The notes under the pieces: generated by a model
Told to the model about the DNA's origin: nothing
The model's input: the letters and a program-made list of their open reading frames with translations, nothing else
The model's database searches: none
Assembly (NCBI RefSeq): GCF_022095615.2
Contig: NZ_CP155559.1
Span: forward strand, 1,795,501-1,859,500
Length of the DNA: 64,000 nucleotides
Source of the DNA: Bacillus thuringiensis
GTDB taxonomy: Bacteria > Bacillota > Bacilli > Bacillales > Bacillaceae_G
Direction of reading: 5' to 3'
Translations under genes and position numbers: made by a program
Shown: positions 9,805-18,615 of the stretch, one piece after another
Layout of the letters: each line of letters begins with the position of its first letter
How positions within the stretch are numbered: the stretch's first letter is position 1

Positions 9805-10160
9805 TATGATTCCTCCTAAGTATATAAAACAATATTTTTTCACTCATAACCGATGCGTATAAGTGATAATCATTTATACATTATATTAGTATATTTCGTT
9901 TTTGTAAAATATGGATTTACTTTTGTACTAGTTTTAAGTATATATGGTGTTATGAGAGGGAGGGGATTGTAAAAAAGTCAACTGACGGGGCGTTTATTCA
10001 TTCTGATTAGGAATGCGTTATAAAATTCTCGCTAATTAATAGCTAGTCAAAAGAAGCCAACCTGTATTGGGTTATAGAAAAACAGTTGCGGATTTTGTCT
10101 AACAATAATAATTGTAAAATTCAGAAATGTATTTATAATCAAATCTAAGAGGTGATTCAG
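9805..10160. other. Intergenic region between divergent SLH and TetR genes
   Basis: About 355 AT-rich bases holding the promoters of both genes. I see no ORF with a ribosome site. One short inverted repeat, CATTC-N7-GAATG at 9999-10015, could be an operator for the TetR protein, but it is too short to be certain. Confidence 0.4.
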
Positions 10161-10766
10161 GTGTCAGAAAAAATAATAATGGATGTAAAAAACCTAACAA
10201 CAAAAGGGTTAGAAACGAGAGAGAAATTATTGTGTGCTGCAGAAGAGGTGTTTGGTAGTAAAGGATATTACGAGGCTTCTATCGTGAATATTACACAAGA
10301 AGCAAAGGTAGCGCACGGAACTTTCTATAATTATTTTCCATCTAAAAAAGATATATTTGATGAATTGATTCGCAGATTGAACCGTGAGTTACGCTTAATT
10401 ATTAAAGAAGAAATGAAGGGAATATCAAGTTATGAAGAGGCACAAAGAAGAGGTTTTCAGGCTTTTTTTCGGTGGGTGAAAGATCGACCTAATCTATATA
10501 ACATTGTACAACAGGCAGTAGTTGTTGATGATAACTTATATAGATGGTACTATGCAAAGCTCGCAAATGGATTTTTAAAAAGTTTATCGGCTGGTATGGA
10601 AGCGGGAGAGTTTAAACAACTTGATAAAGAAACAATTGCGTATTGTCTTATGTCAATTGGGCAATTTCTTGGAATGCGGTGGGGTTATTGGGAAGAGAAA
10701 GATGTTCCGGAAGATGTATTTGCAGCAGCGATGTCATTAATATTTGAAGGATTGAGAAAGAGATAA
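10161..10766 (+). CDS. TetR/AcrR-family transcriptional regulator
   Basis: The start is taken as GTG 10161, six to seven bases after AAGAGGTG; an in-frame GTG at 10152 lies inside that ribosome site. The 201-residue protein has the TetR helix-turn-helix: TREKLLCAAEEVFGSKGYYE, then NITQEAKVAHGTFYNYFPSKKDIFDEL. The ligand-binding domain contains FFRWVKDRPNLYNIVQQA, aromatic and hydrophobic, compatible with an acyl or aromatic acyl-CoA effector. Fifteen bases separate it from the acyl-CoA synthetase gene, so it is the first gene of that operon and probably its autoregulated repressor, like FadR-type regulators of acyl-CoA metabolism. Confidence 0.88.
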   Translation: MSEKIIMDVKNLTTKGLETREKLLCAAEEVFGSKGYYEASIVNITQEAKVAHGTFYNYFPSKKDIFDELIRRLNRELRLIIKEEMKGISSYEEAQRRGFQAFFRWVKDRPNLYNIVQQAVVVDDNLYRWYYAKLANGFLKSLSAGMEAGEFKQLDKETIAYCLMSIGQFLGMRWGYWEEKDVPEDVFAAAMSLIFEGLRKR

Positions 10767-10781
10767 GGGAGTGGGGAACAT

Positions 10782-12272
10782 ATGCAAGGCATTGCTTATT
10801 GGATTGAAAAACGGGCCTATTTACATCCAGATCGCATTGCCATTATTACAGAAGAGGAGGAAATGACATATAAACAGTTACATGAATATGTAAGTAAAGT
10901 AGCCGCATATTTAATTTACGACTTACATGTGCAAAAAGGAGAAAGGATAGCTATTTTATCACAAAATAGCTTGGAATATGTTGTACTTTTGTTTGCTATA
11001 GCCAAGGTAGAATGTATTGCTGTTCCACTTAATATACGGTTAACAGAAAATGAACTTATATTTCAGTTAAAAGATAGTGGAACTACAGTTTTATTTGTAG
11101 AGGAAACATTTCAAAATATGGCACTGTTAATGCATAAGGTATCGTACGTACAAAGAGTTATTTCGATTAAAAGTTTAAAAGAAATAGAAGATAGAAAAAA
11201 TGACAACTTTGAAGAGATAAATGAAAGCGCACCCTTTATTATATGTTATACATCAGGTACAACAGGAAAACCGAAAGGAGCTGTACTTACACAAGAAAAT
11301 ATGTTTTGGAATGCGCTTAACAATACATTTGCGATTGACTTAACTATGCACGATCGCTCTATTGTATTATTACCTTTATTTCATATTGGTGGAATTGGTT
11401 TATTCGCATTTCCAACTTTATTTGCAGGTGGCGTAATCATTATTCCAAGCAAATTCGAACCAACCACAGCTCTTTCGATGATAGAAAAACATAAAGTGAC
11501 TGTAGTGATGGGAGTACCTACAATTCATCAAGCATTAATGAATTGTCCAAAGTTTGAAACTACAAATTTACAATCAGTTCGCTGGTTTTATAACGGTGGT
11601 GCTCCATGTCCAGAAGAGTTGATGAGAGAATTTATTGATAGAGGATTTTTATTTGGTCAAGGCTTTGGCATGACTGAAACATCACCAACCGTATTTATGC
11701 TTTCAGAAGAAGATGCAAGACGTAAAGTAGGTTCAATTGGAAAACCTGTTCTGTTTTGTGATTATGTACTTATTGATGAAAATAAAAATAAGGTTGAAAT
11801 CGGTGAAGTTGGAGAGTTACTTATAAGAGGGCCAAATGTAATGAAAGAGTATTGGAATCGACCAGATGCAACAAAAGAAACGATTCAAGATGGTTGGTTA
11901 TATACGGGAGATTTAGCTAAAGTTGATGAAGATGGTTTTGTATACATTGTCGGTAGAAAAAAAGAAATGATAATTTCCGGTGGTGAAAATATTTATCCAC
12001 TTGAAGTAGAGCAAGTCATTAATAAGCTTTCGGAAGTATATGAGGTAGCGGTCGTTGGTAGCCAACATGTAAAGTGGGGAGAGATTCCGATCGCCTTTAT
12101 TGTGAAAAAGAGTAGCAGTGAATTAACTGAAAAGGAAGTCATTGAACATTGTCGTTTATTTCTAGCAAAATATAAAATTCCAAAAGAAATTGTATTTCTA
12201 GAGAAATTGCCCAAAAATGCAACTGGTAAAATTCAAAAAGCACAGTTAGCAAATCAATTGAAAAGTAGGTGA
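10782..12272 (+). CDS. Acyl-CoA synthetase (AMP-forming, class I adenylate-forming family)
   Basis: A 496-residue ANL-superfamily ligase of normal length. Motifs in order: phosphate loop ICYTSGTTGKPKGAVLTQEN (about residues 150-169), HIGGIGLF, aryl/acyl-binding region YNGGAPCP, A5 motif GFGMTETSP, A7/A8 hinge YTGDLAKVDEDGFVYIVGRK with KEMIISGGENIYP, and the A10 catalytic Lys in NATGKIQK. It activates a carboxylic acid to the acyl-adenylate and then the CoA thioester. The chain length or aromatic nature of the substrate cannot be read directly. Operon partner of the MaoC, KASIII-like and ABC importer genes that follow. Confidence 0.92.
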   Translation: MQGIAYWIEKRAYLHPDRIAIITEEEEMTYKQLHEYVSKVAAYLIYDLHVQKGERIAILSQNSLEYVVLLFAIAKVECIAVPLNIRLTENELIFQLKDSGTTVLFVEETFQNMALLMHKVSYVQRVISIKSLKEIEDRKNDNFEEINESAPFIICYTSGTTGKPKGAVLTQENMFWNALNNTFAIDLTMHDRSIVLLPLFHIGGIGLFAFPTLFAGGVIIIPSKFEPTTALSMIEKHKVTVVMGVPTIHQALMNCPKFETTNLQSVRWFYNGGAPCPEELMREFIDRGFLFGQGFGMTETSPTVFMLSEEDARRKVGSIGKPVLFCDYVLIDENKNKVEIGEVGELLIRGPNVMKEYWNRPDATKETIQDGWLYTGDLAKVDEDGFVYIVGRKKEMIISGGENIYPLEVEQVINKLSEVYEVAVVGSQHVKWGEIPIAFIVKKSSSELTEKEVIEHCRLFLAKYKIPKEIVFLEKLPKNATGKIQKAQLANQLKSR

Positions 12273-12276
12273 AGAG

Positions 12277-12693
12277 ATGACGATGTATAGCGCTGGCCAA
12301 CAGGCGGCATGTAGTAAAACAATAACAGAAACGGATTTTGTATTATTTGCAGGTTTGAGCGGGGATTTCAATCCAATTCATATTGATCATGAGTATGCAA
12401 AACAAACTAGATTTAATCAAAGAATAGCACATGGTTTACTAACTGCTAGTCTATTATCGCAATTGCTTGGTATTCATTTACCTGGAAAAGGGTCTGTTTA
12501 TATGGAGCAAACTATTAAATTTACAGCACCAGTTTTTATAGGAGATACAATTACAGCAACGGCTACAGTACAAGAATTTATGATAGAAAAGAGAGTTTTG
12601 AAATTGTTAACGGAGTGTCATAACCAAAATGGAGATTTAGTATTAACAGGTGTAGCTACTATGATGGTGCCAAAAGAAGGAGGAGTAGTATAA
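12277..12693 (+). CDS. MaoC-like (R)-enoyl-CoA hydratase
   Basis: A 138-residue hot-dog-fold hydratase. The PhaJ-type catalytic motif FAGLSGDFNPIHIDHEYA carries the Asp and His that hydrate trans-2-enoyl-CoA, followed by RIAHGLLTASLLSQLLG, the conserved long-helix region. It is the single-domain bacterial PhaJ length. Start ATG at 12277 follows AGGTGAAGAG, four bases after the ligase stop, indicating tight coupling. In this operon it would hydrate an enoyl-CoA formed from the imported and activated acid, or provide (R)-3-hydroxyacyl-CoA. Confidence 0.88.
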   Translation: MTMYSAGQQAACSKTITETDFVLFAGLSGDFNPIHIDHEYAKQTRFNQRIAHGLLTASLLSQLLGIHLPGKGSVYMEQTIKFTAPVFIGDTITATATVQEFMIEKRVLKLLTECHNQNGDLVLTGVATMMVPKEGGVV

Positions 12694-13688
12694 TGAATAT
12701 TGGGATTGAAGCGACTGGTGTTTTCTTCCCAAAAGACGTAGAGACGGCTGCAGACCTATCTAAAAAAACAGGTATCCCTGAGAAAATTATTATAGAAAAG
12801 TTTGGTTTATATGAAAAACATGTCGCAGACGAAACGATGCATGCATCAGATTTAGCTATTGCTGCTGCAAAGCCAATATTATTACAAGTAGATCCTCAAT
12901 CTATTGATGTAGTCATTTATTTTGGCAGCCCACATAAAGATTACCACGTATGGTCAAGTGCCCCCAAAATTCAGCATGAACTTGGATTGAAAAATGCTTA
13001 TGCTTTTGAAATTATGAATGTTAGTTCTTGTTTTCCTATTGCTCTCAAAGTCGCAAAAGATATGCTCTACTCGGATAACTCAATTGAAAATATATTATTA
13101 GTAGGTGGATGTAAAGAATCTCAAATTGTTGATTATGATAATCCACGCTCACGTTTTATGTTTAATTTCGCTGATGGCGGAAGCGCAGCTTTAGTGAAAA
13201 AAGATGCTAGCAACGGTAAAATATTAGGAAGTGCGATTATAACAGATGGTTCATTTCATGAAGATGTACGTATTCCAGCAGGTGGATCAAAGCAGGTTGC
13301 GAGCTATGATACAGTTGAGAATCGACAACATTATATTGATGTAATAGATCCTAATAGTATGAAAGAACGTCTAGACCGGGTTTCAATCCCTAATTTTGAC
13401 AAGGTTATTCGGGAGGCGTTAAGAAAAAGTGGATGTACTCCTAAAGATATTAAAGTATTGTTACCACTGCATACAAAACGTTCTATGTTAATAGAATTGA
13501 TACAAGGGCTAGGGCTAGAAGAAGAACAAGTTGTATATTTAGATCATTATGGACATATGTCAGCGCTTGATCCTTGCATTGGTCTTCACTTTGCAAATGA
13601 ACAAGGAAAATTACAGCCTGGAGATATTGCAGTAGTAGTTAGTGCAGGGACTGGGTATACGTGGGCAGCGACTGTGATTAGGTGGTGA
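12693..13688 (+). CDS. KASIII-like (FabH/HMG-CoA-synthase-related) condensing enzyme with altered triad
   Basis: A 331-residue thiolase-fold protein whose ATG overlaps the hydratase stop (TAATG). The nucleophile Cys113 lies in MNVSSCFPIAL and the first catalytic His260 in LLPLHTKRS. At the place of the FabH catalytic Asn (YGNTS motif) it has His288 in DHYGHMSALDP (codon CAT at 13554), giving Cys-His-His. The FabH glycine loop SAGTGYTWAATVIRW closes the protein. It is not the housekeeping FabH by context: it sits with an acyl-CoA ligase, a hydratase and an importer. A condensing or thioester-cleaving role on CoA esters is likely; the exact reaction is unknown. Confidence 0.85.
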   Translation: MNIGIEATGVFFPKDVETAADLSKKTGIPEKIIIEKFGLYEKHVADETMHASDLAIAAAKPILLQVDPQSIDVVIYFGSPHKDYHVWSSAPKIQHELGLKNAYAFEIMNVSSCFPIALKVAKDMLYSDNSIENILLVGGCKESQIVDYDNPRSRFMFNFADGGSAALVKKDASNGKILGSAIITDGSFHEDVRIPAGGSKQVASYDTVENRQHYIDVIDPNSMKERLDRVSIPNFDKVIREALRKSGCTPKDIKVLLPLHTKRSMLIELIQGLGLEEEQVVYLDHYGHMSALDPCIGLHFANEQGKLQPGDIAVVVSAGTGYTWAATVIRW

Positions 13689-13778
13689 AAAATCTTAGAT
13701 GAATACATGAGAAATGGAGGTATTTGGAAAGGGGCGGCGAATGTAAAGGTACTTCATTACAGTTTTTTAACAGATTTG

Positions 13779-13807
13779 TTTGTATGATTCAAAGGAAAAG
13801 TCATAAT
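13779..13807 (+). promoter_or_regulatory. Possible internal promoter before the ABC importer genes
   Basis: TTTGTA (13779-13784), 17-base spacer, CATAAT (13802-13807) in the 181-base gap between the KASIII-like gene and the binding-protein gene. The match is moderate; it would give the importer its own transcript in addition to read-through from the TetR operon. Confidence 0.35.
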
Positions 13808-13869
13808 TACGGATGGATAACTTTGGCGTGTTGGATTCTATCAGAAAGTAAAGTATGGGGAGGATCACA

Positions 13870-15087
13870 ATGTCGATGAAAAAACGTAAATGGCTAAAAA
13901 CGATGTTTACTGGTTGTGTTTTAGGTTCGTTATTAATAACGGCAGCTTGTTCAGGAAAGAAAACAAGTACAGAGGATGAAAAGACGATTAAGGTAGGGGT
14001 TCTAGCTTCATTAACAGGTCCATTAGAATCGTATGGGAAACAAACAGTGAACGGATTTGAATTAGGGTTAGACTATGCAACTGGTGGAACTGGGAAAGTG
14101 GAAGGGAAGAAGATTAAGTTTGTTGTAGAAGATACGGAAACAAAAGCTGATGTAGCAGTTAAAAAAGCTACGAAATTATTAGAAGAAGAGAAAGTCGATT
14201 TTTTAGTCGGATCGTCTAGTTCAAGTGATACATTAGCGGTTTTACCACTAGCTGAAGAATATGAAAAAATAATGGTTGTAGAACCAGCAGTAGCTGATAG
14301 TATTACCGGGAAGAACTGGAATAAATATATTTTTAGAACGGGTAGAAATTCCTCTCAAGATGCAGTCGCTGGTGCTGCGGCAATTGCTAAAAAAGATGTG
14401 AAAATAGCAACGTTAGCACAAGATAATGCCTACGGCCGTGAAGGAATTGCGGCATTTAAAGCGGGAGCGAAGAAATTAGGTGCGAATATTGTAAACGAAC
14501 AATATGCAGATACGAATTCGACTGACTTCACTGCAAATATTCAAAATATCATTAGCTCAAAACCGGATTATTTATTTATCGTTTGGGCAGGGGCAAACTC
14601 ACCTTGGAAACAGTTAAAAGATATGAATGTGGAAGCACAAGGTATTAAAATTTCTACAGGTGCACCAGATATACCGGCATTAAAAACGATGGATGCGTTA
14701 GTAGGAATGCAAGGTTTTTCTGTTTATTATCATACACTCCCGAAAAATAAGGTGAATGATTGGTTAGTTGAAGAACATAAAAAACGATTTAATGGTGCGG
14801 TGCCAGATTTATTTACAGCGGGTGGAATGTCAGCGGCAATTTCAATTGTAGAAGCTTTAAAGAAAACAAAAGGTGATACAGATGTAGATACATTGATTAA
14901 GAAGATGGAAGGAATGGAATTTGATACACCGAAAGGAAAGATGAAGTTTAGAGAAAAGGATCACCAAGCGATGCAGACACTTTATTCTATCACATTGAAA
15001 AAGCAAGATGGTGTTGACTATCCGGTGCCAGTATTAGAGCGAGAATTGACGATGAAAGAGACAGAACCACCAGTTCAAAGTAAATAG
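13870..15087 (+). CDS. Liv-type ABC importer substrate-binding lipoprotein
   Basis: ATG 13870 is preceded by GGGGAGGATCACA; the upstream in-frame ATG at 13855 lies before that site. The 405-residue protein begins MSMKKRKWLKTMFTG with a lipobox LITAAC, so it is a lipoprotein on the outer face of the membrane. The body is a Peripla_BP_6 (LivK-like) fold: TIKVGVLASLTGPLESYGKQ, DTETKADVAVKKA, then a DNAYGREGIAAF hinge region. Family members bind branched-chain amino acids, amides, or aromatic and short acids. Its place directly after acyl-activating genes suggests a carboxylate ligand rather than leucine. Confidence 0.9.
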   Translation: MSMKKRKWLKTMFTGCVLGSLLITAACSGKKTSTEDEKTIKVGVLASLTGPLESYGKQTVNGFELGLDYATGGTGKVEGKKIKFVVEDTETKADVAVKKATKLLEEEKVDFLVGSSSSSDTLAVLPLAEEYEKIMVVEPAVADSITGKNWNKYIFRTGRNSSQDAVAGAAAIAKKDVKIATLAQDNAYGREGIAAFKAGAKKLGANIVNEQYADTNSTDFTANIQNIISSKPDYLFIVWAGANSPWKQLKDMNVEAQGIKISTGAPDIPALKTMDALVGMQGFSVYYHTLPKNKVNDWLVEEHKKRFNGAVPDLFTAGGMSAAISIVEALKKTKGDTDVDTLIKKMEGMEFDTPKGKMKFREKDHQAMQTLYSITLKKQDGVDYPVPVLERELTMKETEPPVQSK

Positions 15088-15110
15088 ACTGAATTTTCTG
15101 TTGTTTTTTT

Positions 15111-15134
15111 ATAAAGAGGGGATACCCTCTTTAT
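15111..15134 (+). other. Intercistronic hairpin after the binding-protein gene
   Basis: Perfect 10-bp stem ATAAAGAGGG / CCCTCTTTAT with loop GATA, 23 bases after the stop. There is no U-run after the stem, so it is more likely an attenuating or mRNA-stabilising hairpin than a full terminator. Such structures commonly keep the binding protein in excess over the membrane parts. Confidence 0.6.
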
Positions 15135-15176
15135 ACGTATTTCTTTCATACTTAAAGCTTTAAAAGGAGGGATTTC

Positions 15177-15950
15177 GTGACACATTTGCTTGAAACGAAA
15201 AATCTTAGCGTATCTTTTGGCGAGCATCATGTTATTAAGGATGTGAATTTAACAGTACAAAAAGGAAAGCTCATTTCCATTATTGGACCTAATGGTGCAG
15301 GAAAGACAACGTTATTTAATTTACTAAGTGGACAAATTTCTCCAACAAAAGGTGAAGTATATTTTAAAGGACAAGAGATTACAAAGTTATCAATTTCGGA
15401 TCGAACTCGATTAGGAATCGGCCGTTCTTTTCAGCTTACAAATATATTCCCAGAGTTAACGGTACTTGAAAATGTTCGTTTAAGTGTTCAATCATTTGTT
15501 CAAGATTACTATAGTTTTTTTCCTAGTTCGGCAAAATTTAAGCAACAAGTGGGAGAGGCGAGACGTTTCTTAAAAACAGTATTACTTCATGAGAAAGAAC
15601 ATGTATTAGCGAAAGATTTAGCACATGGAGAAAAACGAAAGTTAGAGCTTGCGATGTTATTAGCTTTAAAAACGGATGTGTTACTACTGGATGAGCCGAC
15701 GGCAGGTATATCAGTTGAAGAGGTACCGGCAATCTTACAAGTAATTGAAAATATTAAGAAACATCCAGAGAGTACAATTGTACTAATTGAACACAAAATG
15801 GATATGGTACTAGGTTTGTCAGACCATCTTATCGTTTTATTCCATGGAGAGTTATTAGCTGAAGGTTTGCCCGAAGAAATGATGAAAGATGAGCGCGTAC
15901 AAAGTGCTTATTTAGGGGGATTATATAGTGGCACTATTACAAGTGAATAA
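15177..15950 (+). CDS. Liv-type ABC importer ATP-binding protein (LivG-like)
   Basis: A 257-residue ABC ATPase starting at GTG 15177 behind AAAGGAGGG. Walker A IGPNGAGKTTLFNLL, Q-loop FQLTNIFPELTVLENV, a degenerate signature DLAHGEKRKLELAMLL (HGEKRK in place of the usual GEQR), Walker B VLLLDEPTAGI with the AGI/AGL stretch typical of LivG, and the switch His in IVLIEHKMDMV. It pairs with the next gene as the LivG/LivF heterodimer powering import. The last 23 bases overlap the next gene. Confidence 0.92.
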   Translation: MTHLLETKNLSVSFGEHHVIKDVNLTVQKGKLISIIGPNGAGKTTLFNLLSGQISPTKGEVYFKGQEITKLSISDRTRLGIGRSFQLTNIFPELTVLENVRLSVQSFVQDYYSFFPSSAKFKQQVGEARRFLKTVLLHEKEHVLAKDLAHGEKRKLELAMLLALKTDVLLLDEPTAGISVEEVPAILQVIENIKKHPESTIVLIEHKMDMVLGLSDHLIVLFHGELLAEGLPEEMMKDERVQSAYLGGLYSGTITSE

Positions 15951-16629
15951 TATAGAGACGTATTTAGATCAGTTTCATATTTTACAAGGGGTATCTCTTG
16001 CTGTTGAGAAAGGAACGATTACTGTACTGTTTGGAAGAAATGGGGCAGGGAAGACGACGACATTACGTTCGGTTATGGGGTTTCACCATATCGCACATGG
16101 TGAAATTTATTATGATAGTACACAAGTAAATGGGTTATCTACACATTTAATTTCAAGGAAAGGAATAGGGTATGTACCAGAAAATCAAGGTATTTTTCAC
16201 GATCTGACAGTAGAAGAAACATTCGCTCTTGCTAGGGGGAAGGGCGAAGAAGCGGAAGAGAAAATCGAGTGGATGCTTGAATTATTTCCGGATTTAAAGC
16301 AGTTTTGGCACAAAAAAAGCGGACTCTTAAGCGGAGGACAAAAGCAAATGCTAGCAATTTCAAGAGCATTTATTAATAGTGATGGTTTATTACTTATTGA
16401 TGAGCCGAGTAAAGGCTTGTCCCCTATTATGATAGAAAAATTAATGATAGCCATTTTAAAAATGAAGGAGAAAACAACAGTTTTACTCGTTGAACAAAAC
16501 TTTATGATGGCTAGTCAAATTGGCGATTACTTTTATATTATGGATAACGGAAGAATTGTTCATAACGGTTTTATGCATGAATTAAAAGAGGATAAGGAAA
16601 TGTGTCACAAATATTTAGGAATCTCTTAA
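15928..16629 (+). CDS. Liv-type ABC importer ATP-binding protein (LivF-like)
   Basis: A 233-residue ABC ATPase starting at GTG 15928, which overlaps the preceding gene by 23 bases behind AGGGGGA. Walker A FGRNGAGKTTTLRSVMG, Q-loop ENQGIFHDLTVEE, signature LLSGGQKQMLAISRA, Walker B LLLIDEPSKGLSP and switch His replaced by Gln in VLLVEQNFMMA, the normal LivF pattern. It forms the second nucleotide-binding subunit. Translationally coupled to the LivG-like gene. Confidence 0.92.
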   Translation: MALLQVNNIETYLDQFHILQGVSLAVEKGTITVLFGRNGAGKTTTLRSVMGFHHIAHGEIYYDSTQVNGLSTHLISRKGIGYVPENQGIFHDLTVEETFALARGKGEEAEEKIEWMLELFPDLKQFWHKKSGLLSGGQKQMLAISRAFINSDGLLLIDEPSKGLSPIMIEKLMIAILKMKEKTTVLLVEQNFMMASQIGDYFYIMDNGRIVHNGFMHELKEDKEMCHKYLGIS

Positions 16630-16650
16630 CATGAATCCGGGGTGAGAAGG

Positions 16651-17511
16651 ATGGATGTGTTAATCAATTTATTTGTAAATGGGATTTCAACAGGGATGCT
16701 TATTTTTTTATTAGCATCAGGTCTTTCACTTATTTTCGGCTTAATGAGCGTTCTAAACTTCGCACATGGTGGTTTATTTGCCTGGGGAGCGTTTACAGGT
16801 GTTTGGTTATTTAATATGACAGGTAGTTATGTATTAGCTTTAATTGGCGCAATTGCTATGGGGATGTTTCTTGGATTCATTTTAGAAAGATTCCTTATTA
16901 GACCGGTATATGGAAATCATGTTCGCCAGCTACTTGTGACGCTTGGGGGAATGCTTGTACTTAGTGAATGTATTAAAGTATTTTGGGGGCCAAATCCAAT
17001 TGGTGCTAAATTACCGTTATGGTTACAAGGTAGTTATACATTTGAAGGTATTATATTAATTAAATATCGTCTATTCGTAATTTTAATTGGGATCATCATT
17101 TATATTACCTTACTATTATTGCTCAAAAAAACAAAGATAGGTCTAATGATCCGCGCAGGTGTAACGGATAAAGAAATGGTTCAAGCGCTCGGTATTAACG
17201 TAAAAGCGATATTTTCTTTCGTCTTTTTATTAGGAGCAGGGATGGCAGCGTTGGGAGGCTTCTTATTAGCACCGTATTCAGGAGTTATTTTCGCTGAGAT
17301 GGGTATGCAGTATGCGATTTTAGCTTTCATAGTAGTAATCATTGGAGGATTAGGAAGCGTACAAGGTTCAGCGATCGCATCTTTAATTGTCGGATTAGCG
17401 GGTGCTTTTACAGCGTATTTTATACCGGATTTATCACTTGCAATCAATATGTTAATGTTACTATTTTTCTTAATAGTGAAGCCAAATGGACTTGTTAGTG
17501 AAAAGGGGTGA
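16651..17511 (+). CDS. Liv-type ABC importer permease (LivH-like)
   Basis: ATG 16651 is chosen because GGGGTGAGAAGG precedes it directly; the in-frame GTG at 16642 lies in that site. The 286-residue inner-membrane protein has about eight hydrophobic segments and the LivH features NGISTGMLIFLLASGLSL, IFGLMSVLNFAHGGLFAWGA and GLGSVQGSAIASLIVGL. It forms half of the transmembrane channel. Seven residues from its end the next gene's reading frame begins to overlap. Confidence 0.9.
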   Translation: MDVLINLFVNGISTGMLIFLLASGLSLIFGLMSVLNFAHGGLFAWGAFTGVWLFNMTGSYVLALIGAIAMGMFLGFILERFLIRPVYGNHVRQLLVTLGGMLVLSECIKVFWGPNPIGAKLPLWLQGSYTFEGIILIKYRLFVILIGIIIYITLLLLLKKTKIGLMIRAGVTDKEMVQALGINVKAIFSFVFLLGAGMAALGGFLLAPYSGVIFAEMGMQYAILAFIVVIIGGLGSVQGSAIASLIVGLAGAFTAYFIPDLSLAINMLMLLFFLIVKPNGLVSEKG

Positions 17512-17515
17512 AATG

Positions 17516-18514
17516 GTGAACAGGACATCAAATCGAATTAAAGTATACTTCGGAGTATGTATGCTCATTTGTTTAAGTGTATTTCCATTCGTAAATGATT
17601 CGCGGAGCTTGTTAATTTTGTTCACTCAAATCTTCATCTTTGCTATTTTTGCAATGAGTTTTGATGTATTGCTTGGATATACCGGAATTGTATCGTTCGG
17701 CCATAGTATGTTTTTTGGAATAGGAGCGTATGGCGTAGCGCTTTTATTTGATCGGCAAGGAGTATCCATAACGAATTTTTTAATAGGGATAGTAGCTGCA
17801 ATTATCATTTCAGCAATTGTTAGTTATATAATTGGTTTGCTTTCGTTACGGCTGAAAAGTCATTTTTATGCAATGTTAACACTTGCTATTTCACAGTTGT
17901 TTTTCGTACTTGCTGAAAAATGGCGTGGACTCACTCACGGAGGAGACGGTTTTACATTTGGTGTACCAGATATATTCCGTGATCGTTTTACGTTTTATTA
18001 TGTAACACTTATATGTTTAATTGCCATTTTTATTCTGTTACGTCTTTTCACAAAATCTTCTATTGGAAAAGTATTAAAGGCAATTTCACAAAATGAGCAA
18101 CGTGTTGAAGCATTAGGATATAAAGTTCTTCATTATAAAATTATTGCTAGTATTGTTGCAGGAGTAGTTGCTACAATTAGCGGTGGCTTATTTGTTATCA
18201 CACTACGCTTTGTTAATACGACTGTATTTTCAATTGAAATGACATTAAATGCATTATTGATGACGATGATTGGAGGCGTTGGAACATTAATTGGAGCAAT
18301 TGCTGGAGCTGGAATTATTGAATCACTAAAATATTATTTATCAGAACTAGCTACAGCGTATCCGATTTTTGAACGATGGACAATTATTCTTGGTTTATTG
18401 TACATTATCGTCTTGCTAGTTTTTCCGAAAGGATTAGTTGGCACGATTAAGAGACTGAAGAATGTGAAACAGAGTAAGAAGGAGAAAAGTGCAGAAGTGG
18501 AGCAAAATGTGTGA
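17516..18514 (+). CDS. Liv-type ABC importer permease (LivM-like)
   Basis: The start is uncertain: GTG 17516 has the best spacing after AAAAGGGG, while ATG 17513 and ATG 17486 are in frame. The roughly 332-residue membrane protein carries LivM signatures DVLLGYTGIVSFGHSMFFGI, LRLKSHFYAMLTLAISQLFF and MTMIGGVGTLIGAIAGAGI. It completes the five-gene importer (binding protein, two ATPases, two permeases). The basic C-terminal tail is cytoplasmic. A strong terminator at 18537 ends the block. Confidence 0.9.
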   Translation: MNRTSNRIKVYFGVCMLICLSVFPFVNDSRSLLILFTQIFIFAIFAMSFDVLLGYTGIVSFGHSMFFGIGAYGVALLFDRQGVSITNFLIGIVAAIIISAIVSYIIGLLSLRLKSHFYAMLTLAISQLFFVLAEKWRGLTHGGDGFTFGVPDIFRDRFTFYYVTLICLIAIFILLRLFTKSSIGKVLKAISQNEQRVEALGYKVLHYKIIASIVAGVVATISGGLFVITLRFVNTTVFSIEMTLNALLMTMIGGVGTLIGAIAGAGIIESLKYYLSELATAYPIFERWTIILGLLYIIVLLVFPKGLVGTIKRLKNVKQSKKEKSAEVEQNV

Positions 18515-18536
18515 AAAATCAATTGCATAGAATATG

Positions 18537-18573
18537 AAAATCCCTCTTTTAGATTCGTAAAGGAGGGATTTTT
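18537..18573. terminator. Intrinsic terminator closing the importer operon
   Basis: Stem AAAATCCCTC... / ...GAGGGATTTT of about 14 pairs (one G-U) with T-run after it. It faces the convergent LysR gene, whose transcripts it may also stop. Confidence 0.85.
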
Positions 18574-18615
18574 ATTGGTGTATGTAATTAGTTAGTTTGT
18601 AAAATAGCTATTATA

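Noticed and set aside
9999..10015. CATTC-N7-GAATG inverted repeat as TetR operator
   Set aside because: Five-base arms are too short to separate from chance in AT-rich DNA; kept only as a note in the intergenic entry.
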